DNA from: an uncultured Eubacteriales bacterium
GTDB lineage: Bacteria; Bacillota; Clostridia; Oscillospirales; UMGS1783
Length of the DNA: 64,000 nucleotides
Direction of reading: 5' to 3'
Assembly (NCBI GenBank): GCA_934456365.1
Contig: CAKSHC010000006.1
Span: 62,001-126,000, forward strand
Shown here: positions 47,821 to 56,933 of the stretch, one piece after another
Position numbering within the stretch: the first letter of the stretch is position 1
Layout of the letters: each line of letters begins with the position of its first letter
Made by a program: the position numbers and the translations under genes
Notes under the pieces: model-generated
Database searches by the model: none
The model's input: the letters and a program-made list of their open reading frames with translations, nothing else
What the model was told of the DNA's origin: nothing

Positions 47821-48645
47821 TCACAGGGTGCCCAGTTTTTTCCCGTCTTCGGTTTTCCAGTCGCTTTTTCCGTTGGAGGAGCGGCCGAGCAAAACCGAGG
47901 AAGCCGCCGAAGGCGCGGGAAATTCGTGGTTTTTCGTGAAAAGGCGGTTTTGAATGGTGCCGTCTTCCTCGAGCTTCTGGCGCAGCTCGTAATAGCTTCG
48001 GGCGCGCGGCAGGAAGGAATCCGCCAGGTGATCCGATACCCGCGACCCGGCCAGAACCGTCAGCCCGCCCGGGCTGAGAAAGCCGCGGCCCTCGGCGCTT
48101 TTGGAACGGCAGAAGAGCAGCTGAGTCGTTTCCCCGGGTGCGGGCGGCGGCGTGAGAAAGGAATAGCCCATCGCTTCCAGCAGATCGAGAAGATTCTGAA
48201 GAAATTCCTCCATCTCGGCCGCCTTGGATTCCTTGATCACGGTTCTTTTGTAAGTGTTTTTGGTCAAAAGGCAAACGCCGCAGGCCTGCGCCAGCGAAAA
48301 GAGCCGGTTTTCCAGATAGCGCACGGTGGTCTTATCCAAATCCCGCCCCAGAAAGGCCAGAGCCGTGCTCCAGTAGAAGGGCTCCTTTCCCTGCCGGTAG
48401 TCGCTGATGTGGCGACTGAGCCGTTCGTACACGTTTTCGGCCTCGCCGATGTAGATCGCTTCCCGCCCGTCCGGCTGCTGGCTGAGAAGGAAATAAACGC
48501 CCGCCCCCGTCAGATCGTCGCGGCGGCGCAGCTCGGTGCGCGGAATCTTGAAGCCCTTTCCGCTCCAGTTGGAAAGTTCGGCAGTCACCAGCCCCTGCGC
48601 CGTTCCGTCCACCCAGAAAAGCTCGATCGTTTTTCCGAACGCCAA
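47821..48645 (-). CDS. GIY-YIG nuclease-domain protein with DUF4357-like C-terminus
   Basis: 274 residues. A GIY-YIG domain occupies about 45-140: GVYFLLSQQ, IYIGEAENVYERLSRH, with the late conserved Glu likely in RYLENRLF. The C-terminal region (about 215-274) ending in SDWKTEDGKKLGTL resembles DUF4357. Proteins with this pair are often near restriction or defence genes, but here it sits at the end of the murD-GNAT-aluminium resistance operon, four bases after the preceding gene. DNA-repair or editing roles are possible; function not known. Confidence 0.8.
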   Translation of the reverse strand: MAFGKTIELFWVDGTAQGLVTAELSNWSGKGFKIPRTELRRRDDLTGAGVYFLLSQQPDGREAIYIGEAENVYERLSRHISDYRQGKEPFYWSTALAFLGRDLDKTTVRYLENRLFSLAQACGVCLLTKNTYKRTVIKESKAAEMEEFLQNLLDLLEAMGYSFLTPPPAPGETTQLLFCRSKSAEGRGFLSPGGLTVLAGSRVSDHLADSFLPRARSYYELRQKLEEDGTIQNRLFTKNHEFPAPSAASSVLLGRSSNGKSDWKTEDGKKLGTL

Positions 48646-48649
48646 GGCC

Positions 48650-49888
48650 TCATTCCTCCTTTTCGCCCAACAGGGCGGAAAGCGCGCTGAGAATGCCGTA
48701 GCGCCCCGCCTCCAGCGTCAGCCCGCCCTGCAGATACAGCATGTAGGGAGGGCGAATGGGGGCGTCGGCCGAAAGCTCGATCGAAGCGCCCTGCACAAAA
48801 GCTCCCGCCGCCATAATCACGGGATCCTCGTAGCCCGGCATGTCGCAGGGCTCGGGGCGGGCAAACGCGTCCACCGGGCTTCCCGCCTGAAGCCCCTCGC
48901 AGAAGCGGGTCAGCTTTTCGGGATCGCCGAAGGCAATGGACTGCACAATATCCTGCCGGTCGTCCTCCGGCCCGGGCAGCACCTCAAAGCCGCCCTCGCG
49001 CAAAACCCAGGCCGCAAAGGCCGCCGTTTTCAAAGCCTGCGACACCGTGTGGGGCGCGAGGAAAAAGCCCTGCAGCAGGGTGCGCGTCAGCCCCAGGCTC
49101 GGGCCGACCTCCGCCCCGCAGCCCGGCACCGTCAGCCGGCAGGCCGCCTTGTCCACACAGGCCTTCGTCCCGGCAATGTAGCCGCCCGTCGGAGCCAGCC
49201 CGCCGCCGGGGTTTTTGATGAAGGACCCCACCAGCAGATCGGCGCGCGGCTCGTGGGTGTCCACAAATTCGCCGTAGCAGTTGTCGACCATCAGCAAGGT
49301 GGAAGGGCTCTTTTCCTTGATAAAGGAATAAAGCTCGTCCAGCTCGTTTGCCGAAAGCGGCAGGCGGGTGCTGTAGCCCCGCGAGCGCTGGGCGCAGATC
49401 AGCTTAGGCGCGCGCCGAAGCGCCTCCTCGAGCGCGGGATAATCGATCTTCCCGTCCTTGAGCTCGATCTGGGAGTAGCGCACCCCGAATTCGCGCAAGG
49501 AGCCCTGCCCCTCGCCCGAAAGCCCGATCACCTCTTCCAGCGTGTCATAAGGCCCGCCCGTCACATAGATCATCTCGTCGCCGGGGCGCAGCACCCCAAA
49601 CAAAGCCACCGTCAAAGCATGGGTGCCCGAAACAAACTGAATGCGCGCCACCGCCGCCTCGCAGCCAAACGCCTCGGCCACAATGGCGTCAAACGCGTCG
49701 CGCCCGGCGTCGCCGTAGCCGTAGCCCGTGGTGCCTCCGAAATAAGCGTCGCTCACCCGGTGCCGGCGAAAGGCCTCCATCACCCGGTTCTGATTGATTT
49801 GCGCCTTGCGGTCGATGCGCGCGTAGGTGTCACGCAAAGCGGCGTCGGCCCGGTCGGAAAGATCAAGAATTTTCTGAGAAAAGCTCAT
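48650..49888 (-). CDS. Aluminium-resistance/methionine gamma-lyase-like PLP enzyme
   Basis: 412 residues from the ATG at 49888. PLP fold-type I protein of the Alum_res family, related to cystathionine/methionine gamma-lyases. Visible: YFGGTTGYGYGDAGRDAFD, IQFVSGTHALTVALFG, VDNCYGEFVDTHEP with the cofactor Asp, and the Schiff-base lysine in LLVGSFIKNPGGGLAPTGGY. The physiological reaction is not settled for the family. The start lies inside the 3' end of the GNAT gene (26-base overlap), so the two are translationally coupled. Confidence 0.88.
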   Translation of the reverse strand: MSFSQKILDLSDRADAALRDTYARIDRKAQINQNRVMEAFRRHRVSDAYFGGTTGYGYGDAGRDAFDAIVAEAFGCEAAVARIQFVSGTHALTVALFGVLRPGDEMIYVTGGPYDTLEEVIGLSGEGQGSLREFGVRYSQIELKDGKIDYPALEEALRRAPKLICAQRSRGYSTRLPLSANELDELYSFIKEKSPSTLLMVDNCYGEFVDTHEPRADLLVGSFIKNPGGGLAPTGGYIAGTKACVDKAACRLTVPGCGAEVGPSLGLTRTLLQGFFLAPHTVSQALKTAAFAAWVLREGGFEVLPGPEDDRQDIVQSIAFGDPEKLTRFCEGLQAGSPVDAFARPEPCDMPGYEDPVIMAAGAFVQGASIELSADAPIRPPYMLYLQGGLTLEAGRYGILSALSALLGEKEE

Positions 49889-50588
49889 GTTGCTGCACTT
49901 CCGTTTTTTGAAAAATTTCCCCGCCAAGGGCGAGGTAGTAGGTTTTTTGTTCCTCTTCGCAGTCCAAAACCGGCTGCCGCCCGGCGCGAAGCGCTTCGTT
50001 GACCAGCGCCGCCACCAGCGCCCGCCCGAGCCCCTTGCCGCGCGCGGCGGGCGATACCGCCAGCGAATCCAGCTTGTCCACCCCGTCCACCGAGCAGAGA
50101 CGGGCCATCGTGCCCTGCACGCCCCGCCCGCCCCAAAGAACCTTCCCGCCCAGATAAAAGCGGGAAAGGATCTGATTCTGCCGGAAATCCGCAAAGGAGG
50201 GCAGCCCCGGGAAAACCGAGCTCAAAAGCCCGTAAACCTGCGGCAGCTCCCGCTCTCCCGCCTCCCTTCCCTTCGGATGGGGGAGCGGGCGCGAAAAACG
50301 AATGCGGTAGATCGGGCGCGCCCGGTAGCCCGAAAGGGGAGAGGAAAGCCCGAAGATCCGCTTGGGCGAAAGCCAGCGGGCCAGCTCGGCCCACTCTTCA
50401 TCCGCTGCCTGTCGGGAAAGATAGAGCGTGTCCCCCGCCAAAACGCCCGCCCCCGTGTCGGAGGCGTAGACGTCGAAAAAGGGCGTTTCCTGCGAAAAGG
50501 CGCGCAGAAGCGCCAGCGGCTCGGTCTGGCTGAAGGGATCCGACTCGAAAAAAGGCAGCGCCTGCGCGCCCGGCACCCGGGCGATCAC
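49863..50588 (-). CDS. GNAT-family N-acetyltransferase
   Basis: 241 residues. The C-terminal half has the acetyl-CoA-binding core LDSLAVSPAARGKGLGRALV (about residues 175-194) followed by LVNEALRAGRQPVLDCEE. The N-terminal half is divergent. Overlaps murD by four bases and the next gene by 26. No substrate is indicated; the operon position suggests nothing specific beyond co-expression with murD. Confidence 0.8.
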   Translation of the reverse strand: MIARVPGAQALPFFESDPFSQTEPLALLRAFSQETPFFDVYASDTGAGVLAGDTLYLSRQAADEEWAELARWLSPKRIFGLSSPLSGYRARPIYRIRFSRPLPHPKGREAGERELPQVYGLLSSVFPGLPSFADFRQNQILSRFYLGGKVLWGGRGVQGTMARLCSVDGVDKLDSLAVSPAARGKGLGRALVAALVNEALRAGRQPVLDCEEEQKTYYLALGGEIFQKTEVQQHELFSENS

Positions 50589-51964
50589 AGCGCGTTGACC
50601 AGATCCTTGAAGTGGCGGCCCCGCTCCATGAAGTTGCGGTAAAGATCAAAGGAGGCCGAGGCCGGGCTGAGCAGCACCACATCCCCCCGCGCTGCCTGCT
50701 CGCGGGCGGCCTTCACCGCCTCCTCCATGGAGGAAACCTCGGTGATGGAAAGAGCGGGCGAGTAGTGCCGCGAGGCCAGAACCGCCCGGCGGATCTTCTC
50801 CGAGGTCGCCCCCAGCAGAATCAGCGCCTTGACCCGCTGCGCCACCAGATCGCCGAATTCGGAGTAGTCCAGGTGCTTGTCGTAGCCCCCCGCGATCAGC
50901 ACGATCGGCTCGGAAAAGCTGCAGAGCCCCGCCTGCGCCCGGGTGGGGGAGGAGGCGATGCTGTCGTTGTAGTAGGCCACCCCGTCCAGATCGCGCACCC
51001 ATTCGATCCGGTGCTCCACCCCGCCGAATTCCCGTGCCACCGCGCGGATCTGCTCGGGATCCACATAGTCCATCACGGCGGCCACCGCCGCCATGTAGTT
51101 TTCCACATTGTGCCGCCCCGGCAGGCGGATCTCGTCGATCGACAAAACCTCCCGCTCGCCCGATTCGTCGGCGTAAACGATCCGGTCGCCCCGGCAGTAC
51201 ACTCCGTCGCCGCAGCGGTTCCACCCGAAGGCCACCCGATGCGAGGGCGCGTCGGCCGTCAGCGAGGCCGTGGCCGCGTTGCCGGCATTGTAGACCAACC
51301 GGTCGTTGGGAGTCTGCCAGCGGAAAATATTGGCCTTGGCCTGGATGTATTCTTCAAAATCCTTGTGGTAATCGAGGTGGTTGGGCGAAAGGTTGGTGAT
51401 CACCGCCACATCCGGCGAGCGGCGCATGTCCTGCAGCTGAAAGCTGCTGAGCTCCACCACCGCCATATCGGAGGGCATGATGTCGTCTAAAATCGGCAGA
51501 AGCGGCGTGCCGATGTTGCCGCCCTTGTGGCAGGTAAAGCCCTGCCGGGCCAGCATTTCGCAGATCAGGGTGGTGGTCGTGGTCTTTCCGTCCGAGCCGG
51601 TCACCCCGAAGATCGGGCAGGGGCAAAGCTCGAAGAAAAGCTCCATCTCGCTGGTCACCTCCGCGCCCCGCGCCCGCGCGGCCTCCAGCGCCGGATGATC
51701 GAAGCGCAGCCCCGGCGTGCGCAGAACCATATCCTCGTCCAGCTCGTCCAGATACCCGTCGCCCAGCCGGAGCTCCACTCCCTGCGCGCGGAACTGATCC
51801 AAAACAGCATCATCCGCCGGGTGGAGGCTGCGGTCGCGGGCCGTCACCTTCGCTCCCAAAGAGGCCAGCTGACGGATCACCGGCGTGTTTGATACGCCGA
51901 TGCCGATCACGGCGACCCGCCGCCCATCCACGCGCTCCCGTAATTTTTCCAAAGCAACAGACAT
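50585..51964 (-). CDS. murD: UDP-N-acetylmuramoylalanine--D-glutamate ligase
   Basis: 459 residues from the ATG at 51964 (AGGAGGA upstream). Adds D-Glu to UDP-MurNAc-L-Ala in peptidoglycan precursor synthesis. N-terminal Rossmann-like UDP-binding domain (VAVIGIGVSNTPVIRQL), central ATP-binding domain with GVTGSDGKTTTTTLICEML (about 113-131) and NLSPNHLDYH, and C-terminal domain with EHRIEWV and YNDSIASSPT. It is outside the usual dcw cluster and heads a leftward four-gene operon, divergent from rnpB. Confidence 0.95.
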   Translation of the reverse strand: MSVALEKLRERVDGRRVAVIGIGVSNTPVIRQLASLGAKVTARDRSLHPADDAVLDQFRAQGVELRLGDGYLDELDEDMVLRTPGLRFDHPALEAARARGAEVTSEMELFFELCPCPIFGVTGSDGKTTTTTLICEMLARQGFTCHKGGNIGTPLLPILDDIMPSDMAVVELSSFQLQDMRRSPDVAVITNLSPNHLDYHKDFEEYIQAKANIFRWQTPNDRLVYNAGNAATASLTADAPSHRVAFGWNRCGDGVYCRGDRIVYADESGEREVLSIDEIRLPGRHNVENYMAAVAAVMDYVDPEQIRAVAREFGGVEHRIEWVRDLDGVAYYNDSIASSPTRAQAGLCSFSEPIVLIAGGYDKHLDYSEFGDLVAQRVKALILLGATSEKIRRAVLASRHYSPALSITEVSSMEEAVKAAREQAARGDVVLLSPASASFDLYRNFMERGRHFKDLVNAL

Positions 51965-52057
51965 CGAGATTCCTCCTGTTCGGCCAGTCAGACTACGCCT
52001 ATTCATCCGCTATTATACCGCAAATGCACCCCTTTTTCAATCGCCAAAAAACTTTTC

Positions 52058-52086
52058 TTGAAAAGAGCCCCGTTTTGCGCTACAAT
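52058..52086 (+). promoter_or_regulatory. Promoter of RNase P RNA
   Basis: TTGAAA (52058-52063), 17-base spacer, TACAAT (52081-52086). The predicted start, about 52092-52093, matches the 5' end of the P1 helix. Confidence 0.8.
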
Positions 52087-52090
52087 ATCC

Positions 52091-52434
52091 ATGACGCAGA
52101 CCGGACAGCCGCGGCCCGCACCTCCGAAAGGAAGCGGGCTGAGGAAAGTCCGGGCTTCACAGGGCAAGGATAACGGATAACGTCCGCCGAGGGTAACCTT
52201 AGGGAAAGTGCAACAGAAAACAAACCGCCTCCCTCGGGAGGTAAGGATGAAACGGCAGGGTAAGAGCCTACCGATGCCCCGGAGACGGGGCAGTCTTGTA
52301 AACCCTATCCGAAGCAACACCGTAAGGAGCAATGGCTGGCCCGGCCGCTCCGTGGGTGGCTCGAGGCGCGCAGCAATGCGCGTCCCAGATAGATGGCTGT
52401 CGATTACAGAACCCGGCTTACAGGTCTGCGTCAT
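52091..52434 (+). ncRNA. rnpB: RNase P RNA
   Basis: Catalytic RNA of tRNA 5' processing. The ends pair as GACGCAGACC (52093-52102) with GGTCTGCGTC (52423-52432), the P1 helix, extended by AT/AT. Universal core sequences are present: GAGGAAAGTCCGGGCT, GGGAAAGTGCAACAGAAA, GATGAAACGGCAGGGTAAGA, GTAAACCC, CCCAGATAGATGGCTGTCGA and ACAGAACCCGGCTTACAG. About 344 nt. The architecture fits the ancestral bacterial (class A) form usual in Clostridia. P1 plus the following T run probably serves as terminator. Confidence 0.97.
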
Positions 52435-52458
52435 TTTTTTGAATTCAGGAGGTTCTTC

Positions 52459-53379
52459 ATGAAAAAGAGAATCTTGGCCGCCGCGGCTCTTCTCGCGCTT
52501 TTGTGCGCCCTTGCCGGCTGCGCTTCGCCCGAGGAGCAGAAGCCGCAGTCGATCTATCCTGCGATCGAGTGGCAAACCTACGGCAGCCTTTCGCTGCCCG
52601 CCAGCCTGCCCCTGCCTTCCTTCTCCCCGGCCGGGGAAACGGACGGCGTCTTCCGCTACAGCCCGGTCAGCGAAGACGATCTGCAAGCCTATCTGGATCA
52701 GGTCCGCCAGGCCGGCTACCAGGCCTACAACGCCGGCCGCGACTTCGTCATCGCCGGCGAGCATCTGGGCGCCGTGGTGAGCCTGGAGGGCTCGACCTGC
52801 ACCATCGCCTTCCATCCCCGCCGCTCCTCAGCCGGCAGCGGCTATCTTTCCCAGTCCGACGCCATCGGGAAGCTCAACCTCGCGGGCGCCTTCGTTTTGA
52901 TCGACCGCACCACCGACGAGCTCTATTCCCAAACCGGCATGCAGCTCTTCTGGGGCTGCTCCCAGCCGCAGAGCGCCGCCGATCCCGTGCTGGATTATTA
53001 TTACCTCATCGGCCCCGAAGGCTCGCTCTTTTTGCCGCATAATCCCGACGAGGCCCGCATGATCTGCCGCGATTACGACCGCGACGGCACCACCGAGCTG
53101 CTCTGCGTGGCCTACGGAACAGGAGAAACTACCTCCTTCTTCCTCACGGCCTACGCCCTCGAAAACGGGAAGCCCGTGCAGAAGCTGTCCGATCATTATT
53201 ATCCCGCGCCCGCCCTCATCCGCTCCTTCGAAACGGATGAAAACGGCGCCCTGATCGCCAATGTCCTCCTGCTCAACGATACCTCGCGCACCGAGGCGCG
53301 CTTCGAATGCCGGCTGGTCAACGACCACTTCCTCTTCTACGAAGGGGACACCCTGATGATGACGCCGCGCATCTATTAA
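52459..53379 (+). CDS. Lipoprotein of unknown function
   Basis: 306 residues from the ATG at 52459 (AGGAGG upstream). Lipobox LCALAGC near residue 21, so lipid-anchored outside. The mature N-terminal part has a pattern of short conserved Pro-rich turns (LPASLPLPSFSPAGE) followed by a small alpha/beta region (EDDLQAYLDQVRQAGYQAY), as in several Clostridia lipoproteins of unknown role. The C-terminal half contains RDYDRDGTTELLCVAYG, which looks like an FG-GAP/calcium-loop strand. Monocistronic, after rnpB. Confidence 0.75.
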   Translation: MKKRILAAAALLALLCALAGCASPEEQKPQSIYPAIEWQTYGSLSLPASLPLPSFSPAGETDGVFRYSPVSEDDLQAYLDQVRQAGYQAYNAGRDFVIAGEHLGAVVSLEGSTCTIAFHPRRSSAGSGYLSQSDAIGKLNLAGAFVLIDRTTDELYSQTGMQLFWGCSQPQSAADPVLDYYYLIGPEGSLFLPHNPDEARMICRDYDRDGTTELLCVAYGTGETTSFFLTAYALENGKPVQKLSDHYYPAPALIRSFETDENGALIANVLLLNDTSRTEARFECRLVNDHFLFYEGDTLMMTPRIY

Positions 53380-53389
53380 AAAAGGAAAA

Positions 53390-53413
53390 GGGGATAGGCA
53401 AGCGCCTATCCCC
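53390..53413. terminator. Hairpin between lipoprotein gene and spoIIID
   Basis: A 10-bp stem GGGGATAGGC/GCCTATCCCC with loop AAGC and flanking A/T runs; it includes the last bases of spoIIID. Confidence 0.75.
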
Positions 53414-53678
53414 TGATCTTTTGCGCCTGCGCAAGAAGCGTGTACTTGCGGTGCGTCGCCTCGCCGCCCCGCAGGTGCCGCTCGGCCTTGTTGGTTTCCA
53501 GAATGCGCTTGACCTCTTCCGATAAGGCCGCGTTGAGCTGCGGAAGGCGTTCGGTGATGTCTTTGTGTATGGTCGATTTGCTGACGGCAAAATGCCGGGC
53601 CGCGCCCCGGACCGTTTCCCCTTTTTCCGCTATGTATGCCGCCTCTTCGAGCACGCGCGCTTCGATGTCGTCCCTCAT
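53406..53678 (-). CDS. spoIIID: Sporulation transcription factor SpoIIID
   Basis: 90 residues, the exact family size. Mother-cell DNA-binding protein that adjusts sigma-E and sigma-K genes during sporulation. Helix-turn-helix in TVRGAARHFAVSKSTIHKDI (about residues 22-41), followed by the basic C-terminal segment HRKYTLLAQAQKI. Typical start (MRDDIEARVLEEAAYI). Shows that the organism is, or descends from, an endospore former. Confidence 0.96.
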   Translation of the reverse strand: MRDDIEARVLEEAAYIAEKGETVRGAARHFAVSKSTIHKDITERLPQLNAALSEEVKRILETNKAERHLRGGEATHRKYTLLAQAQKIRG

Positions 53679-53830
53679 GTCTTCACCTGCCTGTCGTGAT
53701 GGTATAACCTATGCGCCACCCCGCCGCTTTAACACGCGATCGGCGGAAATTGAAATTTTTTCGTCTTTTTCCTTTTCTTTTTCCCTCAAATGCGGTATGA
53801 TAGAAAGAACAAAAGAAAGGTCTTGAACCA

Positions 53831-54730
53831 ATGCTTTCATTTTTCAGAAAATCGCAAACCGTCGCCGCTTGGATCGGAGCCGCGGTTCTGACGGCTCTGC
53901 GGGGGCTGATGATCCTCTTCGGCGAAGAGGCCGATACCGGCTATACCTCTTCCTCCGCCTTTCTGATCGCCCTGATCGCCGCGGGCGCGCTCCTTCTGGT
54001 TTGGGAGCTGATCCCCGCCCTTTCCCGCGCCGGGAAAAAGCCCCTGCGCCAGCCGAAAGGGATTCGGGGCTTCTACCTCCTTCTGGGCGCCGCCTTCGCC
54101 GCCCGCTGCGCCGACGCGGTGCGTGAGCTGATCGTTGGCATCGCCGGCTCGGCCGGTCCCTACAGCGTCCGCATCCCGGTGCTCCCGTTTTTTGAGCTGA
54201 TTCTGTCGGTTCTGGGCGTCTGCTTCTTTCTGCTGCTCTTCCTCGGCGGCGGCACGCTTCAGTCGCGCGGCGCCGTTTTGCTGGCCATCGGCCCGGTCGG
54301 AATCTATATGATCCGGCTGGTCGAGGAGTTTATGAACCTGACCATGAACCCGGCCGTCCCGGCCTATGCCTTGATGATCATCTCCGTCGGCTTCAGCCTT
54401 CTGCTGCTGGTCCGCTTCGGGCGGCTTCTGCTGGAGGGCAGCGCCGGGCTGGAATTTCGCACCATTGCAGCCCTCTGCTCCGGCGCGCTGGCCATGACCA
54501 CCGTCTGGCAGATCGTCTTTTCCCTCGTTTCGGCCCCCGTCTTTCTGCCGCAGGCCGCCGTCAGCGAGGTTGTGCTGGACTTCGCCCTGCTCCTCTTTTC
54601 CCTCGTCGCGCCCCGCCTGATCGGGGAGGGCGGAGAGGGAGTCCCCGCTGTGCCGGAAGAGGGCAGCAGAAGACCTGCGCCGCGCGCCGCGCGTTCGGCT
54701 TCCCGCGGCCGCTACACCCCGCGCCATTGA
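53831..54730 (+). CDS. Polytopic membrane protein of unknown function
   Basis: 299 residues with about seven or eight membrane helices (first at about 10-30, last at about 230-260) and a basic, proline/arginine-rich cytoplasmic tail (about 270-299: SRRPAPRAARSASRGR). No motif of a known transporter or enzyme. A -10-like TATGAT lies 35 bases before the start and AAAGG about nine bases before the ATG. Separate from the following yceD promoter. Confidence 0.7.
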   Translation: MLSFFRKSQTVAAWIGAAVLTALRGLMILFGEEADTGYTSSSAFLIALIAAGALLLVWELIPALSRAGKKPLRQPKGIRGFYLLLGAAFAARCADAVRELIVGIAGSAGPYSVRIPVLPFFELILSVLGVCFFLLLFLGGGTLQSRGAVLLAIGPVGIYMIRLVEEFMNLTMNPAVPAYALMIISVGFSLLLLVRFGRLLLEGSAGLEFRTIAALCSGALAMTTVWQIVFSLVSAPVFLPQAAVSEVVLDFALLLFSLVAPRLIGEGGEGVPAVPEEGSRRPAPRAARSASRGRYTPRH

Positions 54731-54759
54731 AGAAAATTGCGGATTCGGCAACCTTTTTC

Positions 54760-54788
54760 TTGACAGGGGCGGGCCGCTCCTGTATAAT
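54760..54788 (+). promoter_or_regulatory. Promoter of yceD-rpmF
   Basis: TTGACA (54760-54765), 17-base spacer, TATAAT (54783-54788), 25 bases before the yceD start. Confidence 0.85.
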
Positions 54789-54813
54789 GAAGTGTGCAAC
54801 TTGAGGTATTCGG

Positions 54814-55257
54814 ATGAAACTGGACATCGGGCGCGTGCTCGCCGACGACAAAACAACACTGGAATTCTCCTGCCAGGCCGATTTTTCGGAGCTGGAGATG
54901 GCGGATGGGGTCAAGCCCTTTTCGCAGGTGTGCGTTTCGGGATCGGTGCGCAGCCGCTATGAGGCCGTTTCCCTTGTGGCCAGAATCCGGGCCGAAGGGA
55001 AGATCCCCTGCGCGCGCTGCCTGCGCGAAACCGCCGTTTCCTTCGATCTCCCGCTCGACTGCGTCGTCACCGACGAGCCGGATGAAGATGGCTTCCCGGT
55101 TATCACCGGAGGGCATTTCCTCGATCTGCACAGCGCGGTGCGCGAAGCCCTTTTCGACGCCTATCCCTCCAAGGTGCTCTGCCGGGAGGATTGCGCCGGG
55201 CTTTGTCCCGTTTGCGGGCAAAACCGCAACGACGGGCCGTGTGCCTGCGAGAAGTAA
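54814..55257 (+). CDS. yceD: DUF177/YceD family protein
   Basis: 147 residues. In bacteria YceD is nearly always encoded before rpmF, as here, and is linked to 23S rRNA accumulation. Conserved: CARCLRETAV (first CxxC) and the C-terminal LCREDCAGLCPVCGQNRNDG, which likely binds zinc as in the Gram-positive forms. Start ATG has a weak ribosome site (GAGGTATT). Confidence 0.88.
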   Translation: MKLDIGRVLADDKTTLEFSCQADFSELEMADGVKPFSQVCVSGSVRSRYEAVSLVARIRAEGKIPCARCLRETAVSFDLPLDCVVTDEPDEDGFPVITGGHFLDLHSAVREALFDAYPSKVLCREDCAGLCPVCGQNRNDGPCACEK

Positions 55258-55284
55258 ATAAAATCCGTTAAGGAGGTGTCATAG

Positions 55285-55470
55285 ATGGCGGTTCCCAAGA
55301 GAAAAACATCCAAATCCAGAAGAGACCTGCGTCGTTCCAACGTTTGGAAGCTGGAGGCTCCTGCGCTCACCAAATGCAAGCAGTGCGGCGAGCTGATCGC
55401 TCCTCATAGAGTATGCGAGCATTGCGGTTACTATGACGGCAATCCGGTCGTGAAAAAGGAAGAGGCGTAA
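55285..55470 (+). CDS. rpmF: 50S ribosomal protein L32
   Basis: 61 residues with the standard L32 start MAVPKRKTSKSRRDLRRS and the four-Cys zinc ribbon KCKQCGELIAPHRVCEHCGY. AAGGAGGT ribosome site; 27 bases after yceD; followed by a terminator. Confidence 0.98.
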   Translation: MAVPKRKTSKSRRDLRRSNVWKLEAPALTKCKQCGELIAPHRVCEHCGYYDGNPVVKKEEA

Positions 55471-55477
55471 AAAAACG

Positions 55478-55512
55478 GAGAAGGCGACGTCAAGTTTCCT
55501 TCTCTTTTTTTT
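55478..55512 (+). terminator. Terminator after rpmF
   Basis: Stem GAGAAGG/CCTTCTC with a 13-base loop and eight Ts. Confidence 0.75.
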
Positions 55513-55602
55513 CATGCGGAATACATGAAATTTTTGAACAAATCCGCATGGCTCCCCGCCCGGTTTTGGGCGGCGCGCCATGTCGGTTAGCCTGGAGGAA
55601 CT

Positions 55603-56928
55603 ATGTCTGTCGTTGCTGTGGTGGGGCGCCCCAATGTCGGGAAGTCCACCCTTTTCAATAAACTGGCCGGCCGTCGCCTCTCCATTGTGGATGATTCCCC
55701 CGGCGTCACCCGCGACCGGCTCTATGCCCGCTGCACCTGGCTCAATCGCAGCTTCACCCTGATCGATACCGGCGGGATCGAAACCGAAACGCAGGATGTC
55801 ATCCTCTCCAAGATCCGCGAGCAGGCTCAGGCCGCCGTCGACGGGGCGGATGTGGTCGTCTTTGTCTGCGACCTCACCTCCGGCCTCACCGCGGCCGACG
55901 AGGCCGTCGCCCACCTGCTGCGCCAAAGCCGCAAGCCGGTCGTGCTCTGCGTCAATAAGTGCGACAGCGTCGGCGTCGAACCGCCTGAATTCTATGAATT
56001 CTATCAGCTCGGCTTCGAGGATGTCTTCGCCATTTCCGCCGTCCACGGCCACGGCACGGGCGACCTGCTCGACCGCGTCTGCGAGCTTCTGCCCCCCGAG
56101 CCGGAAAACGACGAGGAAGATGAAATCATCAAGGTCGCCCTCATCGGAAAGCCGAATGTCGGAAAATCCTCGCTGCTCAACCGCATCCTCGGCAAGGAGC
56201 GCTCCATCGTTTCGGACGTCGCCGGCACCACCCGCGACGCCATCGACGCTTACTATGAAAACGAAGAGGGAAAATTCCTCTTTATTGATACCGCCGGCAT
56301 CCGCCGCAAAAGCCGGGTCGATGAAGACATCGAAAAATACAGCGTCCTGCGCGCCTATATGGCCGTCGACCGCGCCGATGTGGTGCTGATTCTGATCGAC
56401 GCGCGCGAAGGCGTCACCGAGCAGGACACCAAAATCGCAGGCTATGCCGACGATTTGGGCAAAGCCTGCGTCATCGTCGCCAATAAGTGGGACGATGTGG
56501 AAAAAGAAACCGGCACCATGGAAACCCGCCGCAAGGAGATCCTCGGCCGCCTCGCCTTTATGGACTACGCCCCCGTGCTCTTCCTCTCGGCCAAAACCGG
56601 CGCCCGGCTGCAAACGCTTTTCCCCGCCATCAAGGCCGTCAACGCGCAAAATTGTATGCGCATTCCCACCGGCCAGCTCAACGCCATGCTGGCCGACGCG
56701 GTCACCCGCGTCCAGCCGCCCACCGATAAGGGCCGCCGCCTGCGCGTGTTTTATATCACCCAGGCCTCGGTGCGCCCGCCCACCTTCATCCTCTTTGTCA
56801 ACGACAAAAAGCTGTTTCATTTTTCCTATAAGCGCTATCTCGAAAACACCATCCGAGACACCTTCGGGCTCTCGGGCACTCCCATCCGCATGATCGTGCG
56901 CGAGCGGGACGAAAAAGAGGGGAGGTAA
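55603..56928 (+). CDS. der: Ribosome-associated GTPase Der (EngA)
   Basis: 441 residues: two tandem GTPase domains and a KH-like C-terminus. First P-loop VVGRPNVGKSTLFNKL (residues 5-20), DTGG and NKCD; second P-loop LIGKPNVGKSSLLNRI (about 181-196), DTAGIRRK and NKWD. Needed for 50S subunit assembly. GGAGG ribosome site; five bases before plsY, so the two are co-transcribed, the classic der-plsY pair. Confidence 0.97.
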   Translation: MSVVAVVGRPNVGKSTLFNKLAGRRLSIVDDSPGVTRDRLYARCTWLNRSFTLIDTGGIETETQDVILSKIREQAQAAVDGADVVVFVCDLTSGLTAADEAVAHLLRQSRKPVVLCVNKCDSVGVEPPEFYEFYQLGFEDVFAISAVHGHGTGDLLDRVCELLPPEPENDEEDEIIKVALIGKPNVGKSSLLNRILGKERSIVSDVAGTTRDAIDAYYENEEGKFLFIDTAGIRRKSRVDEDIEKYSVLRAYMAVDRADVVLILIDAREGVTEQDTKIAGYADDLGKACVIVANKWDDVEKETGTMETRRKEILGRLAFMDYAPVLFLSAKTGARLQTLFPAIKAVNAQNCMRIPTGQLNAMLADAVTRVQPPTDKGRRLRVFYITQASVRPPTFILFVNDKKLFHFSYKRYLENTIRDTFGLSGTPIRMIVRERDEKEGR

Positions 56929-56933
56929 TCGGT

